A DNA stretch of 64,000 nucleotides, taken from contig JBBHKE010002397.1 of NCBI GenBank assembly GCA_037447655.1, forward strand, positions 287,460-351,459. The letters run 5' to 3'. Each line of letters starts with the position of its first letter. The stretch's first letter is position 1. Origin of the DNA: Zygnema cylindricum (taxonomy: Eukaryota > Streptophyta > Zygnematophyceae > Zygnematales > Zygnemataceae). Both the position numbers and the translations under genes were made by a program. Shown in pieces: positions 1 through 10,757 of the stretch. The notes beneath the pieces were generated by a model. The model was not told the origin of the DNA. It saw nothing but the letters and a program-made list of their open reading frames with translations, and did no database searches.

Positions 1-166
1 CACGTAAGCGCTTGGGCGTAACACAAAAAAAGAACCCGTTTAGTAATTCACGCCACAAATTTTTGAGAATCACCGTACCCCGACTTAAAAAATAAATCAT
101 GATATTTCCACACTTTCAATCACTATATTGAGCTATGATTATGGTCTCATCGCTAAGTGACATGTA

Positions 167-349
167 CACCGTGCATCTTTATTAGCGTTAATAATATTTT
201 CGCCACTGAAAACATCTTTTCTCCGTACACATTTGTACGATTTTCAATTTAAGACCGCCAATCCGAAGCTGAAAATGCTACCTTTCAATCTCAACCGTCA
301 CATCCAAAAGAGACGGAAAAAACAGTAATCCTAATAGCGATTCACGGTG
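167..349. mobile_element. TA-flanked MITE, CACCG family, copy 1
   Basis: The element opens CACCGTG and closes CACGGTG and is flanked by TA on both sides. Inside the ends are TATTAGCG and CTAATAGCG arms. The interior (CTCCGTACACATTTGT, then AATTTAAGACCGCCAATC) is shared with copies near 34.4, 35.4, 42.0 and 50.1 kb. It has no coding capacity, so it is non-autonomous. The TA target preference is seen directly at the 50.2-kb copy. Confidence 0.8.
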
Positions 350-354
350 TACTG

Positions 355-2340
355 TAGATTTCACCAAAAACATACTCTTGTTAGGGCACCACTTTTTGCT
401 CTTGCCCATCTTCAAGCATTACGAGCGTCAACCACGGCCTTCCCGGGTTGCTTATTTCCTTCAATCGCGGATGACACGCATATCGTGGGTCCGCGCGATC
501 AAGTTTTTTTTGCTCTCTCATTTTGCGGACCAACTTCATCGGATTGGGCTCTCTGTTAAACCATCTAAGTGTGCAGCTTGGTGCCCACAAGGTTTGCCGT
601 CGGATTGCCCGCTCCCCAACAGTTTTCGTCTTGCATCTCACGATGAGGGTATCAAGGCTTTAGGTTGCCCTATTGGTGGTACTTCTTTTGTCAACCAGGT
701 GGTTGAGGATGCGTTGTAGGAGGATCTTTCTCATAGCGACGATCTCCCTAAGCTGTCGGACGCACAAGTGGCGTTTTCGATCTTGATCCGTAGTTTTGCT
801 CAGCGCCCTCTCTATCTTGCGCGGACTTTACCACCTACGACTTCTTTTTTGTCTTCCCTTAAAGATTTTGACGACAAGCTTTTGGGTGTGCTTCATCACC
901 TCGTTGGTCATGGGATTTTCGATCGTCTGGAGGGGCCACTCGCTCGTCAACAAGCCAGCCTCCCTATTTCCAGCGGCGGTTTAGGTTTGATTTCCTTGGC
1001 CAAAGTTGCGTCAGCCGCGTATTTGGGTAGTTGGGCTTTGGTGGTTCCTACCATCACTTCTCGTTTCATTGTGGATGATGTCCCCATTCTGGCGCAAGTT
1101 GTCTCTAAGGTGGAAGACGGGCTGTTTCCATTTCACCAAGCTCTCCTTTCCGCTCGTGCGCTACTTCCCCCGGACGCTCGAAACCAAGTTCCACCTTTTC
1201 ATTCTCTCATGGCCGACACTAACTTCCAACTTCAACAACGCATATCTGAGCAAGTGGCCGCCGCTGATTTTGCGAACCTCTTGGAGGCGCTACCTTCTGC
1301 TCAAGCGCGTGCTCGTTTACGCTCGTGTTATGGGCCGGGGGCTGGTGCGTGGCTTCAAGCAACACCAATGTTTGAACCCGACCAATTTACTTCTGCTCTA
1401 CGCTTGCGGTTGGGTTTGCCTCACCCTCCGCTATTGGGGGGGGCTCGGTGCGTTTGTAACCAACCCATTGATGCTGAGGGAATCCATTTGCTTCGTTGCT
1501 CCCATGGGGGGGAACGAACTATTGCGCATGATTTGGTGCGAGATGCCATTGCTGCCATTGGTGCCGAGGCTGGCTACACTGTCAAACGTGAGGTTTCTAA
1601 TATACTTCCACCTCGGCCCCAATCTAAGGGTTCTCGGAGCCCTCGGGTTGACTTAGTTTTTCTTCATGGTGCTGGGAGGATGCTTAGCGATGTGGTCCTC
1701 ACAGATCCGGCTGGGGCACACATTTCATCTCGCGCGGCTTTGCATTCGGGTGTGGCGACTCGGGACGCAGCGGCTACAAAAGAAAGACTACGATCACCGA
1801 GACCCGTCTGACCAATTCGTCCCATTTGCAGTGGAGATTTTTGGATCTTTGGACAAGTCCTTCGACGACTTCCTTCGCCACTGTGCGCGACAAACGTTTA
1901 AATCTGGCGTTTGAATCTCGGGGTCCAGGGAGTCCTCCACAGAGTCTTTTGGTTGCGTTCTACCGACATCATGTCTCAATTGCACTTCAACGGGCGCAAG
2001 CTGAGGCTCTCCTTCGACGTATCACACTAGCTGAGGACCGGCGGGGTCTTCCAGACCTTCCGTCAAGGGGCCCGGTTCACATCCATGATCTCCGTGGTGG
2101 TGGACCTTAGTTTGTCTAGGGTAGTCTAGTCTGGGTTTTATCATTTTGTTCGGCGGTCTAAGTCTGTTGTTGTTTTGTTTTGGTTCTTTGCTCTTGTTAG
2201 TATTGTTTTGTTTCGTTTTAGTTTTTAGGCGTAGATTACTTTCTTGTGACTCTTGTAATCTCCAAATGTTTTTTTCAGTTTTCTACACTTTTTGTACTGA
2301 GATGGTTTTGCCATCGCAATTTTTGCAATAAAGACTTTTC
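355..2340 (+). mobile_element. Degraded non-LTR retrotransposon, 5'-truncated
   Basis: This holds the C-terminal half of a LINE-type polyprotein. In order: a reverse-transcriptase remnant with an ADDTHIVGP catalytic-loop match near 477-500, a thumb-like region, a CxC...HxxxC zinc knuckle near 1453-1500, and an endonuclease-like tail. The 3' untranslated part ends near an AATAAA at 2327-2332. Everything upstream of the RT palm is missing, which is usual for target-primed insertions. The CCHC knuckle followed by a restriction-like endonuclease tail suggests an R2-like or Dualen-like element; that assignment is inference. No target duplication could be fixed. Confidence 0.75.
378..1914 (+). pseudogene. 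LINE reverse transcriptase/endonuclease ORF, broken
   Basis: The main open stretch is 768-1811. It continues upstream in the same frame to 378 across a single in-frame TAG at 717-719. Further 5' the RT motif with the catalytic DD pair lies in another frame (347-559), so a frameshift lies near 500-540. Downstream, the conserved tail FVPFAVEIFGSL is in the frame of 1666-1914, so a second frameshift lies near 1780, beside the endonuclease lysine region. Recognisable stretches include RLRSCYGPGAGAWLQ and LRLRLGLP, typical of algal LINE C-termini. At least two frameshifts and one stop make it inactive. Confidence 0.75.
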
Positions 2341-3467
2341 TCTTGTTGGGAGATACCTTACACTATGATACACAATGCGCTATATTGGATAAAATAGATT
2401 GACGGAGACACGCAGCGATACGATATTTTAAGAATGCTGCGCAATATAGCGCGACTCCAGGCGATACAATACACGGCACTAAACTTACCGTCCTTTGTTT
2501 ATAATATAGTGTAATTATGTACGAAACTATTGTACGGCAAACACCTGTTCCTAACGTCCATAGCATACCAAAATCTGAAAACGTACGGCAATACAGTAAG
2601 ATATTTGTCTTCTTCGTTTATTACAAGTGAGTGGTCCTACAGGGATATTTGTACGATTCCTTCACTCAAATGAAAAGTGAAAAAGTTGAGCAGATTCTGC
2701 CTGTAAAGCAAACAATTGTGCACTTTGAATAGAGACGGATGTAGACGACACAAGGGGAAAATATTCAGACTGAAACCTATGTTAAAAATGAATGTACAAA
2801 AAATAATCCGTACTAAAAAAATGTAACATGTCTAGCTTAAGATAAGTTGCCCTTGAGCTAGCTACAGCTTAGATATAAATACAACAAGAACCTCAATCCG
2901 CAAATCAAGTAAGAAAGACGTTCATAAATAGGATATGCAGAACTCCTTACTCTATTTTTTAATTTGTAGATAGGTGTCTTACACCAACCAAAAACTTAAG
3001 TGGAAACATGTATCTAATTAAATACGAAATGAAAAGCAAATCTTTGGTCGAAATGAATTATTTAACTGACCTAAACGACTCCTTTAGCACAACTGCTACA
3101 GCAGGATTAGAGCAACAGCCACAGCAGTATTGTTAAACGAAAAAAGTAGAAAGAGCAAACGAAATAAACACTTCCAAGACATTCATCAGGGATCTCTGAA
3201 AACATTCATAGTCAGAAAACTTGAGCTCGGAGCACTTCAGAATCCTCAAATGAAACGTTACCAGGACATCAGATAATTTAAATAAGAGTGTTAAAACTCA
3301 TTGAAGATAAGATTAATTATTTTCAGGACAAAATTGATACAAAGCTAAAAATAATTGGCAAAACTGTAGAAGCTAGATGGGTAACACTAGCTTGTAGTCA
3401 AAACTAACTATTTCTCTCTCTACAATCTACAAATGTCATCTCGGCAAATTTTCCAGAAAAAGTGCAT
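2341..3467. other. Intergenic, no gene recognised
   Basis: AT-rich DNA between the retrotransposon and the 3' end of the minus-strand RBCS copy. The part next to 3467 presumably holds that gene's 3' untranslated region. I see no coding region, RNA gene or clear repeat. Confidence 0.5.
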
Positions 3468-4695
3468 TTAGATTGGCTTGTGGACAATGAAGGAGACACA
3501 CTGCACTTGCTTGATGTTGTCGAATCCGAGGCATCGGATGTAAGTGTCCGGGTAGGCCCTCTTGGCCTCCTGGATCTCTCTCAACACCTGTGAAGAGTCT
3601 GTGCATCCGAACATAGGCAACTTCCACATCGTCCAGTATCGGCCATCATAGTATCCGGGGCCGGCGTTGTTCTCACGGTAGATGACACCGTTCTGGTCGA
3701 ACTCCAGGCAGGGAACCCAGTTGTTCTTCAACAGGTAGTCGATCTCCTTGGCAATGGCAGAGTCGGAAAGAGGGGGAAGGTAAGAGAGAGTCTCAAAGCG
3801 AGGGTTGTCAATGGGAGACCACACCTGTCAACAAAAGAACAAAAGAGCCAAAAAATTTGATTCTGTTAAAAAACAAAAGTATTTACAAATGATGCTTGCA
3901 AAAAACTCAATAAAATTTACTGAAGCGAGGAAGTAAATGCAAGGGAAAAATGCCTCAGGAAAGCGAAAATACAATAAAAAGTAAATTATTCAGTGAGAAC
4001 TTATTAAGTGAAAACTAACGTCAGAATGAGAGAAACTAACGTAGAATAAATACTAAATGTCAATGAGAGCTTCAATTTTTGTTTTCTTACAGAGACGAAG
4101 AAACAACGATTCAAAAGCCAAACTGAGCATAAAGATTAGAAGTATGAAAGCAAAAAGTTACATTCTTTTTACAAAGGACAATAACAAAGCTAAGGTGGAA
4201 ACCTGGGGTCAAGGAGTAACAAAATCAGATCGTTTGCTGGTTAGAAAAAAACTGTGAAACTACTTCCACCAGTAGTCACATTCTAAACATTCATTATGGA
4301 ACGAAAAACGATTGCATAGACGAAGACACATTCCTGCTATTGAATCTGTAACTAGATTGATAACAGATCAAACGATCAGAAACGGCTTTGCTGTTACTAG
4401 CTATCAGCTCCTAAGCTGCTACATTAGTCATTCACTACAAACAAAAAAACCAAGATACCTTGAATCTGTAAAAAAACAATCTGAATCAGCGCTAGTGCCT
4501 CACCTTCATGCATGACACACGGCTGGAGTTGGAGACAGTCTTGGCTGCCCACTCGCTCGAGCGGGCAGAGAAGAGAGAGGCTCCCTTGAGTCCAGTGAAG
4601 GAGCCGACAGTTTGCCTCTGGGAGCAGCTGGCAGCGACTGTCTGCTGAATACCGGCAGGTACGATCACAGCAGCGGAAGATGCGATGGTGGCCAT
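3468..4695 (-). CDS. RBCS: Rubisco small subunit, copy A
   Basis: Nuclear-encoded small subunit of ribulose-bisphosphate carboxylase, imported into the chloroplast to join the L8S8 holoenzyme of the Calvin cycle. Two exons: 4695-4504 and 3824-3468, with a GT-AG intron in phase 0. Exon 1 encodes an Ala/Ser-rich transit peptide of about 62 residues (starts [15 protein letters not shown]) ending SRVSCMK; exon 2 encodes the mature protein from VWSPIDN to FIVHKPI. The core motif [17 protein letters not shown] is intact and the beta-hairpin loop has the short streptophyte length. The total is 182 residues, normal for the family. It lies head-to-head with copy B; the exon-2 proteins are identical. 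A TATA-like box and G-box lie upstream. Confidence 0.97.
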
Positions 4696-4774
4696 AGCTA
4701 CAAGATGTTTGCAGCTGAAGTTGCTTGACTGAAAGTGAAGGAGATGGCTGAATTTGAGAGCTGAGAGTGTCTGT

Positions 4775-4797
4775 TATTATACCTAAGCTATCACGTG
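4775..4797 (-). promoter_or_regulatory. RBCS copy A core promoter: TATA-like box and G-box
   Basis: Read on the minus strand, TATAATA (4781-4775) lies about 80 bases upstream of the start codon. A perfect CACGTG G-box (4792-4797) lies just upstream of it. G-boxes are established light-responsive elements of plant RBCS promoters. Activity here is inferred from position only. Confidence 0.55.
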
Positions 4798-5746
4798 TAC
4801 TGCAGATCCTGCCAGGAATCACCGGAATCGTACAGCAATTGTACTATATTGATAAAATCACAGTTTTATGTAAAATACTATGCAACAGTAATGTTCATTT
4901 ACTTCGCCAATAATAGCAATGGACAATGTACTACAGTACAGTACTGTATTGTACGAATGAGCTGTACTGTACTGTACCTAATAGGCAAAAGTGAATACCG
5001 TATGCATTTAATACACACGTGAATGACGTGAAGTTACAAAATCTAAGAATATTAACGTCTACGATCCAAAATAGGCTGTTTTTGTCGATCCTTCTTCACT
5101 GGTTGCCTCTCTTTTGCGCATCTTCATCGGCGCTTTGAGTTCCGTTCGTCCCACGAGTAAACCTCCGCAAGTCGCGCTCTACCCTTCGAACATTCCGAAA
5201 CGATCGGAAAAATCACCGCCGCCGTTAAATTTCGTCCCTGCGAAGCGCGGTACTGTAAAGCACAGTTCTGCACTGTAGCTACACTAAAAGTCCCTTTGTG
5301 AACGCTTTTTGGCGTCCACACGTACCGCAAAACTTCCTTTCCACTTTCGAAGCCTACTTTATCCACAGAACTTAATTCTGGTTCAGCCACGTTTTTCCCC
5401 GCTGTAAATCCAGCCGTTGGAATGCGAACAAAATCCGAGCCTCATCTACTAACGTTCGGACGAGGTTTTCTGCCAAACCTCTAGCCATCTTGTCATCTGC
5501 AATACCTGTGAATAATAGTTCCAGCCCTAAGGCTTCGTTCGTTACCCGTACGGTTGACGCTCGGAGCAAATCCTCGCTAGGTACCCGTTCGGTTTATTGT
5601 GGATAGGCCCGGAAATAACTTAGGTTCGGTTATACTCGTTAGAACGAATTGAAGACATTATAGGAGGATACGGACATTTCAAATTCACACTTCAAGCAGT
5701 ACTTCCACACACTTTCAAACTTTTCAGCTGCAATCATCTTGTAGCT
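4798..5746. other. Shared intergenic region between divergent RBCS genes
   Basis: Its left half is rich in GTAC and ACAGTAC runs (about 4790-5000). Positions about 5040-5570 are more GC-rich and hold short minus-strand open frames with no recognisable domain. The last 50 bases before copy B match the leader of copy A (TTCAGCTGCAA, then CATCTTGTAGCT before the ATG), so the two 5' leaders are homologous. No clear TATA box was found for copy B; ATTATAGG near 5656 is a weak candidate. Confidence 0.5.
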
Positions 5747-7036
5747 ATGGCCGCCATCGCATCTTCCGCTGCTGTCATTGTCCCTGCCGGTATTCAGCAG
5801 ACTGCTGCTGCCAGCAGCGCTGCTCAGAGGCAGACTGTCGGCTCCTTCACCGGACTCAAGGGAGCCTCTCTCTTCTCTGCTCGCTCTAACGAGTGGGCAG
5901 CCAAGACTGTCTCCAACTCCAGCCGTGTGTCATGCATGAAGGTGAGACATCAGCGCTGATGCAGATTGATTTTTCAGTAACTCTGAGATATTTCTTAATC
6001 AATATATCAAGTAGAATGTCAAGTAGAATTGTACCTTCCGGATCTGTGAAGTATCCTCCTTTTATGTATTAAATGACTGACTAACATAGCAGTAATGAAG
6101 TTGAACCTGATAGCTAGTAATAGCTAAGCATGTTTGATTGAGTAAGCTTGTCTATTCTTAATTAAGCAGCAGCAGGAACGTGTCCTCGTTTATGTAATCA
6201 TATCTCTTTCAATAGTTAACATTTTAGAGTACGAATATACTTTAAAATAGTGTTCTCAGGCTTTTTACCCTGCAAACGAGCTGATTTGTCGTCACTTGAT
6301 CTAAGACTCATGTCAACTTGGCGTCGATCCGCTGTGTCGAAAGAAAAATCAAATCTGCCTTCTTTTCCTCGTTTCTGAGCTTTATGCTCAGTATACTTTT
6401 GAATTGCTGTTTCTTATTTTCTCAGTAGAGCTTTTTTTTAATCTCTCATTGACGTTTACTCGGTATTCTACGCTAGTTTTCCCATTATTCAGACCTTAAT
6501 AATAAAGTTCTTGTTAATTCTACTTTATCCATTTTTTTAAGACTTTCCTTGTCTTGCAATTAGTTCCTCGTCTCAGTTAATTTTTTTTTTGAGTTCTCCG
6601 CAGACGTCATTTGCGTTTAAAATGCCTTCGTTTTTCAATAGAAAGATCCAATCTTTTGACACTTCATTGTTGTTTACAGGTGTGGTCTCCCATTGACAAC
6701 CCTCGCTTTGAGACTCTCTCCTACCTTCCCCCTCTTTCCGACTCCGCCATTGCCAAGGAGATCGACTACCTGTTGAAGAACAACTGGGTTCCCTGCCTGG
6801 AGTTCGACCAGAACGGTGTCATCTACCGTGAGAACAACGCCGGCCCTGGATACTATGATGGCCGATACTGGACGATGTGGAAGTTGCCTATGTTCGGATG
6901 CACAGACTCTTCACAGGTGTTGAGGGAGATCCAAGAGGCCAAGAGGGCCTACCCTGACACCTACATCCGATGCCTCGGATTTGACAACATCAAGCAAGTG
7001 CAGTGTGTCTCCTTCATTGTCCACAAGCCAATCTAA
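5747..7036 (+). CDS. RBCS: Rubisco small subunit, copy B
   Basis: Second small-subunit gene, same role and structure as copy A. Exons are 5747-5941 and 6680-7036, with a GT-AG intron in the same place and phase (after SCMK). The transit peptide is one residue longer, with AASSAAQR where copy A has AASCSQR. The mature 118 residues encoded by exon 2 are identical to copy A, while the intron sequences are clearly different. That contrast points to purifying selection plus gene conversion of the coding exons. The start is fixed by the shared leader and the MA[13 protein letters not shown] beginning. Total 183 residues. Confidence 0.97.
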
Positions 7037-8357
7037 ATGGACTTCCATTTAGAACAGTAGGATAAGCAGCCTAGATGACACATAAATTGCAGAGCGAGAA
7101 GTGGTCAGATATGACAGTACCCAATTGGTGCTACCCATCCAGCTTCTACAGTTTTGTACATTTAGATATTCATTTTTTTCCAATTTATGTACGGAAACTA
7201 AAATTATTAATACAAATCGGCCTTTTTCCCTGATTATTATCTTTTGCAAATTGATATTGCCTTGGTAATGTTTTTTCTTGCATAACTAGGAAATTTCTTT
7301 CTTGGACATCTGTTCCCCTCATGTCAATACTGTTGTTTATAATTGAAATTCTTTTTTTCCTTGGAACCGCAGATGCACTTAACCATCTCTTTAGTGTCGA
7401 TCCACTGGAAATAGCTGCATGATAAGACATTGACATTGATAAATAACAAGTGCTGATGCATAGTCCTTTTGTTTTAGCTTCTCAACAGAGAAATTATTGG
7501 AGTCGTCAATGGTATTGGAGTTTGTTCTGGCCTGGAAAACTTTTCCTGGTTGGGACGTCCTTCCTTTGCTACTATGGCTCAAGTTATTTTGGCTTACAGC
7601 AGGAGAGGGTTTACTGTATTGGTCTATACCAAGATTTCATTAGTTTAAAAACGCCTTCACTGCTTCAAAGCAGCATTTGAGTCTTTACAATGCGGTCATT
7701 AAGATCGGACAACTTCACCTATGGGTGGTACCCTTGCCCTCTTTCCAATAAATGCTATGCTCGAAAAAGTAGTAAGTGTGAATTTTGTGTTTCGAAAAAT
7801 TGGAAATCTCTGTTGGCATCAAACACAAAGCTAGGAAGATTCGATTCGTTTTTCAACAACCACTCTATGATTCATGTAAAAGCCGGTTCATATAACATCA
7901 CTGTTTTTTTTTTTACTTTTGTTACTTCAAAGGTGCCAAAATAGGAAAGTGCAGCAGATTTAATTGTTGCACCAATGGTGTAAACTGGTGCAAAGAATAT
8001 TTGAAGGTTTGTTATTATGTCGAGCTTTGTTTGCTGATGCTCGTTCATGTTGTAACTCAACATTAACGTGGGGAAAATGCATCAAAATGGAATATTCTGG
8101 CATGTCTGATTTTGTCACAGGCAATCGAATGCAACAGGCTACAGTTTTACACAAATTTTAGCGACTTGAGGTAACCAGAAAAGTCAGGGCATGAATGCTC
8201 ACAGTTCCGCCATTTCAGGTATCTCGGAGAATCTTTTGAAGATAGGTTTTCTTAAGAAGTGTAGTGAAAGGGAAAACGATTCACTGTGTCATCATTGGAG
8301 TTAAATAGACTACATTACTGCCTCTAAATTATAGCCCTTGAAACCGTAATAGCAACT
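7037..8357 (+). other. Intergenic, unrecognised short open frames
   Basis: The first 150-200 bases are presumably the 3' untranslated region of RBCS copy B. Several open frames of 60-90 codons occur (for example 7450-7680 and 7690-7944), but none shows a known domain, a convincing exon edge or biased codon use. I call no gene here. Confidence 0.4.
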
Positions 8358-8365
8358 GTTTTTTC

Positions 8366-9319
8366 TAGTGTTGTGTATCGGTAAAGAATTTATCGCGATA
8401 TCACCGATACCGATAGTTATCGGTTATCGAACGGTCAGAGGTCCCGATATATCGGTCTGAGACCAACAAATTCCATAGCGGCGATAACTTAAAAAAATAT
8501 AGTATGCATACAATAGTACTTTATAACATACTGTATTATATTATTGACTTTATATAGCGTGGCATGCCACGTGTAAGAATCTGTCCCGTCTCCGTTTAAC
8601 TGCAATTTATTACGGACAGCGCAGCACATAAACGTTGACCGGTTAACTGAACAGACATTTTACGGCAACTTACGGAATTGGACCAACAAACTGGTGAACA
8701 TGGAACGGAAAAAAGATGGCTGACACAAAGTACAACGGACGCAAAATAACTTCTGCGCGCCGCCGGAATCGAACGGACGACTTGGAATGAGAAAACACAA
8801 GCGGACGGCCAGCGTGAGCGCCGACATCCCGGAATGGCTCTTTTGGCAGCTTATGCCAAAAAAGCCGACAGATTGACACGTGGCTGGTCCCCAGTGGATC
8901 TCAAGGAATAAAGGGACAAAGCCATGGCGTCAGATGTGAAAGGTACATCGTTTTTACTGGATCCGTATAAAAACCGTACAGATCTCATGGCGGCTACTGT
9001 ACTTTCTGTGCTTGTACAACTGTACAATACAGTGATCTGATTGGTAGACACCTCAGTAGATAGGGGTTGTGAGTAGGGCGTGTCCGGGGAATAACACGTA
9101 CAGTTGACAGTACTGGCCGTACATTTATCTGTACGTTCCGTATAGATATCGCCGATATTTATCGATATCGGTGTTATCGCCGATAAAAACCGATAAATTA
9201 TCTGTTGTTTATCGGCGATAACACCGATAACGATGTATCGTACCAATATATCGATTACCGAATACCCGAAAAAAGGCCCATATCGGTTATCGGCAAATCC
9301 TTACCAATACACAACACTA
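8366..9319. mobile_element. Non-autonomous hAT-type DNA transposon, 954 bp
   Basis: Terminal inverted repeats TAGTGTTGTGTATCGGTAA (left) and its complement with one mismatch (right) are flanked by a perfect 8-bp direct duplication GTTTTTTC at 8358-8365 and 9320-9327. Eight-bp duplications with short TIRs are the hallmark of the hAT superfamily. Both ends carry many TATCGG/CCGATA subterminal motifs, the usual transposase-binding pattern. No transposase is encoded, so it needs a helper elsewhere. Confidence 0.9.
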
Positions 9320-9327
9320 GTTTTTTC

Positions 9328-10757
9328 TTTGACGCTCAGGTATTAAACGGTCCAAAAACAGTTAAGTCATTCCAAACTGAATTAGAATTAACAAAAATAA
9401 AATAACCTCCAGGTACTATTTCTTCCCCTAATACCACTTCATGGTGTATAATACATAGATTTAATATATAGATACTGTTAAATGACACATAGAAACACAG
9501 TGCTGGAAAGTATTCAGAATTGGTTTTGAAGAATTGAATGTTTATACACTAATGGGCTTTTGATATGACAATTCCTGTGTAAGCCTGAACACCATTTGGA
9601 GAAGTAATTTCAGGACTCAGATCTAAACTACGCCAAAGCAGCTATAGCAATATGTTAAAGCTAAAGAAACAATTACATTTACAGTTAACATATTTGTATG
9701 AAGACCCTAGCAATTTTCAACCATCTTCGAAATCTACATCCAATTTAAAATCAAACTATCACTTTTCTAAGAGTATCAGTATACTCATTAGACGAGCCTA
9801 CATAGATACATGTCATTGGCTATCAACTATTCATGCCACTAGAGCAAAGGCACTGAGCTTATTCAGCCATCATAGCGTATTTGACAAAAAGGACAAATCC
9901 AAAACCCATACCCAGTTAATACCAACAAGATCCACTATGTACAATATAGGTCACAGTATACAGCAGTTCTCAATAAGAAGTGTTATGACTTTTGACACAA
10001 TTCGTTCGCCCATTCATTCATTTACTCAAGCTGTGCTTGAGCATGTATGAAAAGGAATAAGGCCATAGCTTAGCAATGACCATGAATTTCCGTTAAACCA
10101 GAAAACGATTAATAGAGTGCCCATCTTAGTATTATTAATGTTACACAGAAGTATGATAGATGTAGGCAATAAATGTCTACATACATGATTAGGGTTATAA
10201 ACTGCCTCTTGATGTTACCACTGTTACTGCTGCTTAGTTTAACGCAAACAGACACCACACAACGCCATAAATCATTAAGAGCATTAAAAAACATGTACCA
10301 TGCGGCTTATTTTAGTTTCATTAACTTTCATTTTGCTCCAAACGACATGGGCAATTTTCAGCTACTTACCAATTTAGTGTTAAGCAAAAAACGATCCATA
10401 TTATTAACTCTATTTCATAATCAAGTGCCAAAAATTGTCACCAAAATAATGTTTTGAACGCTAATCCCAAATCTTGGTGTAATATTATTGACCACAATAG
10501 CAATTTCGGATTTAGATATTACCTCCACACTAAAAGACTCCTCCCACAAACAAATACCATATAAAAAAAAAAAAAAGCACTCACTCACAACACCATTCTT
10601 TCAAACCTCTTTAACTCTCCTTCAAAACTGAAACAACTCTCTTACACAATAGAGAAACATTGGGAACAAAAAAACCTTTTCACAACAAAAGGGATTGCTC
10701 TACTTAAGGTACTACGATAAACAAACGAAATAAGCATACGAAAAACTTTTAAAAAGG
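9328..10757. other. Intergenic, 3' flank of the helicase
   Basis: Open frames at 9652-10050 and 10173-10457 have no recognisable domain and no splice-site support. An A-rich stretch lies at 10561-10575. The right end probably includes the 3' untranslated region of the minus-strand helicase. Confidence 0.4.

Noticed and set aside
5124-5569. Minus-strand frames between the RBCS genes as a gene
   Set aside because: No domain, no splice support, and they lie in the shared promoter region.
9652-10457. Two plus-strand frames as genes
   Set aside because: No recognisable domains, no exon-like boundaries and AT-driven composition.
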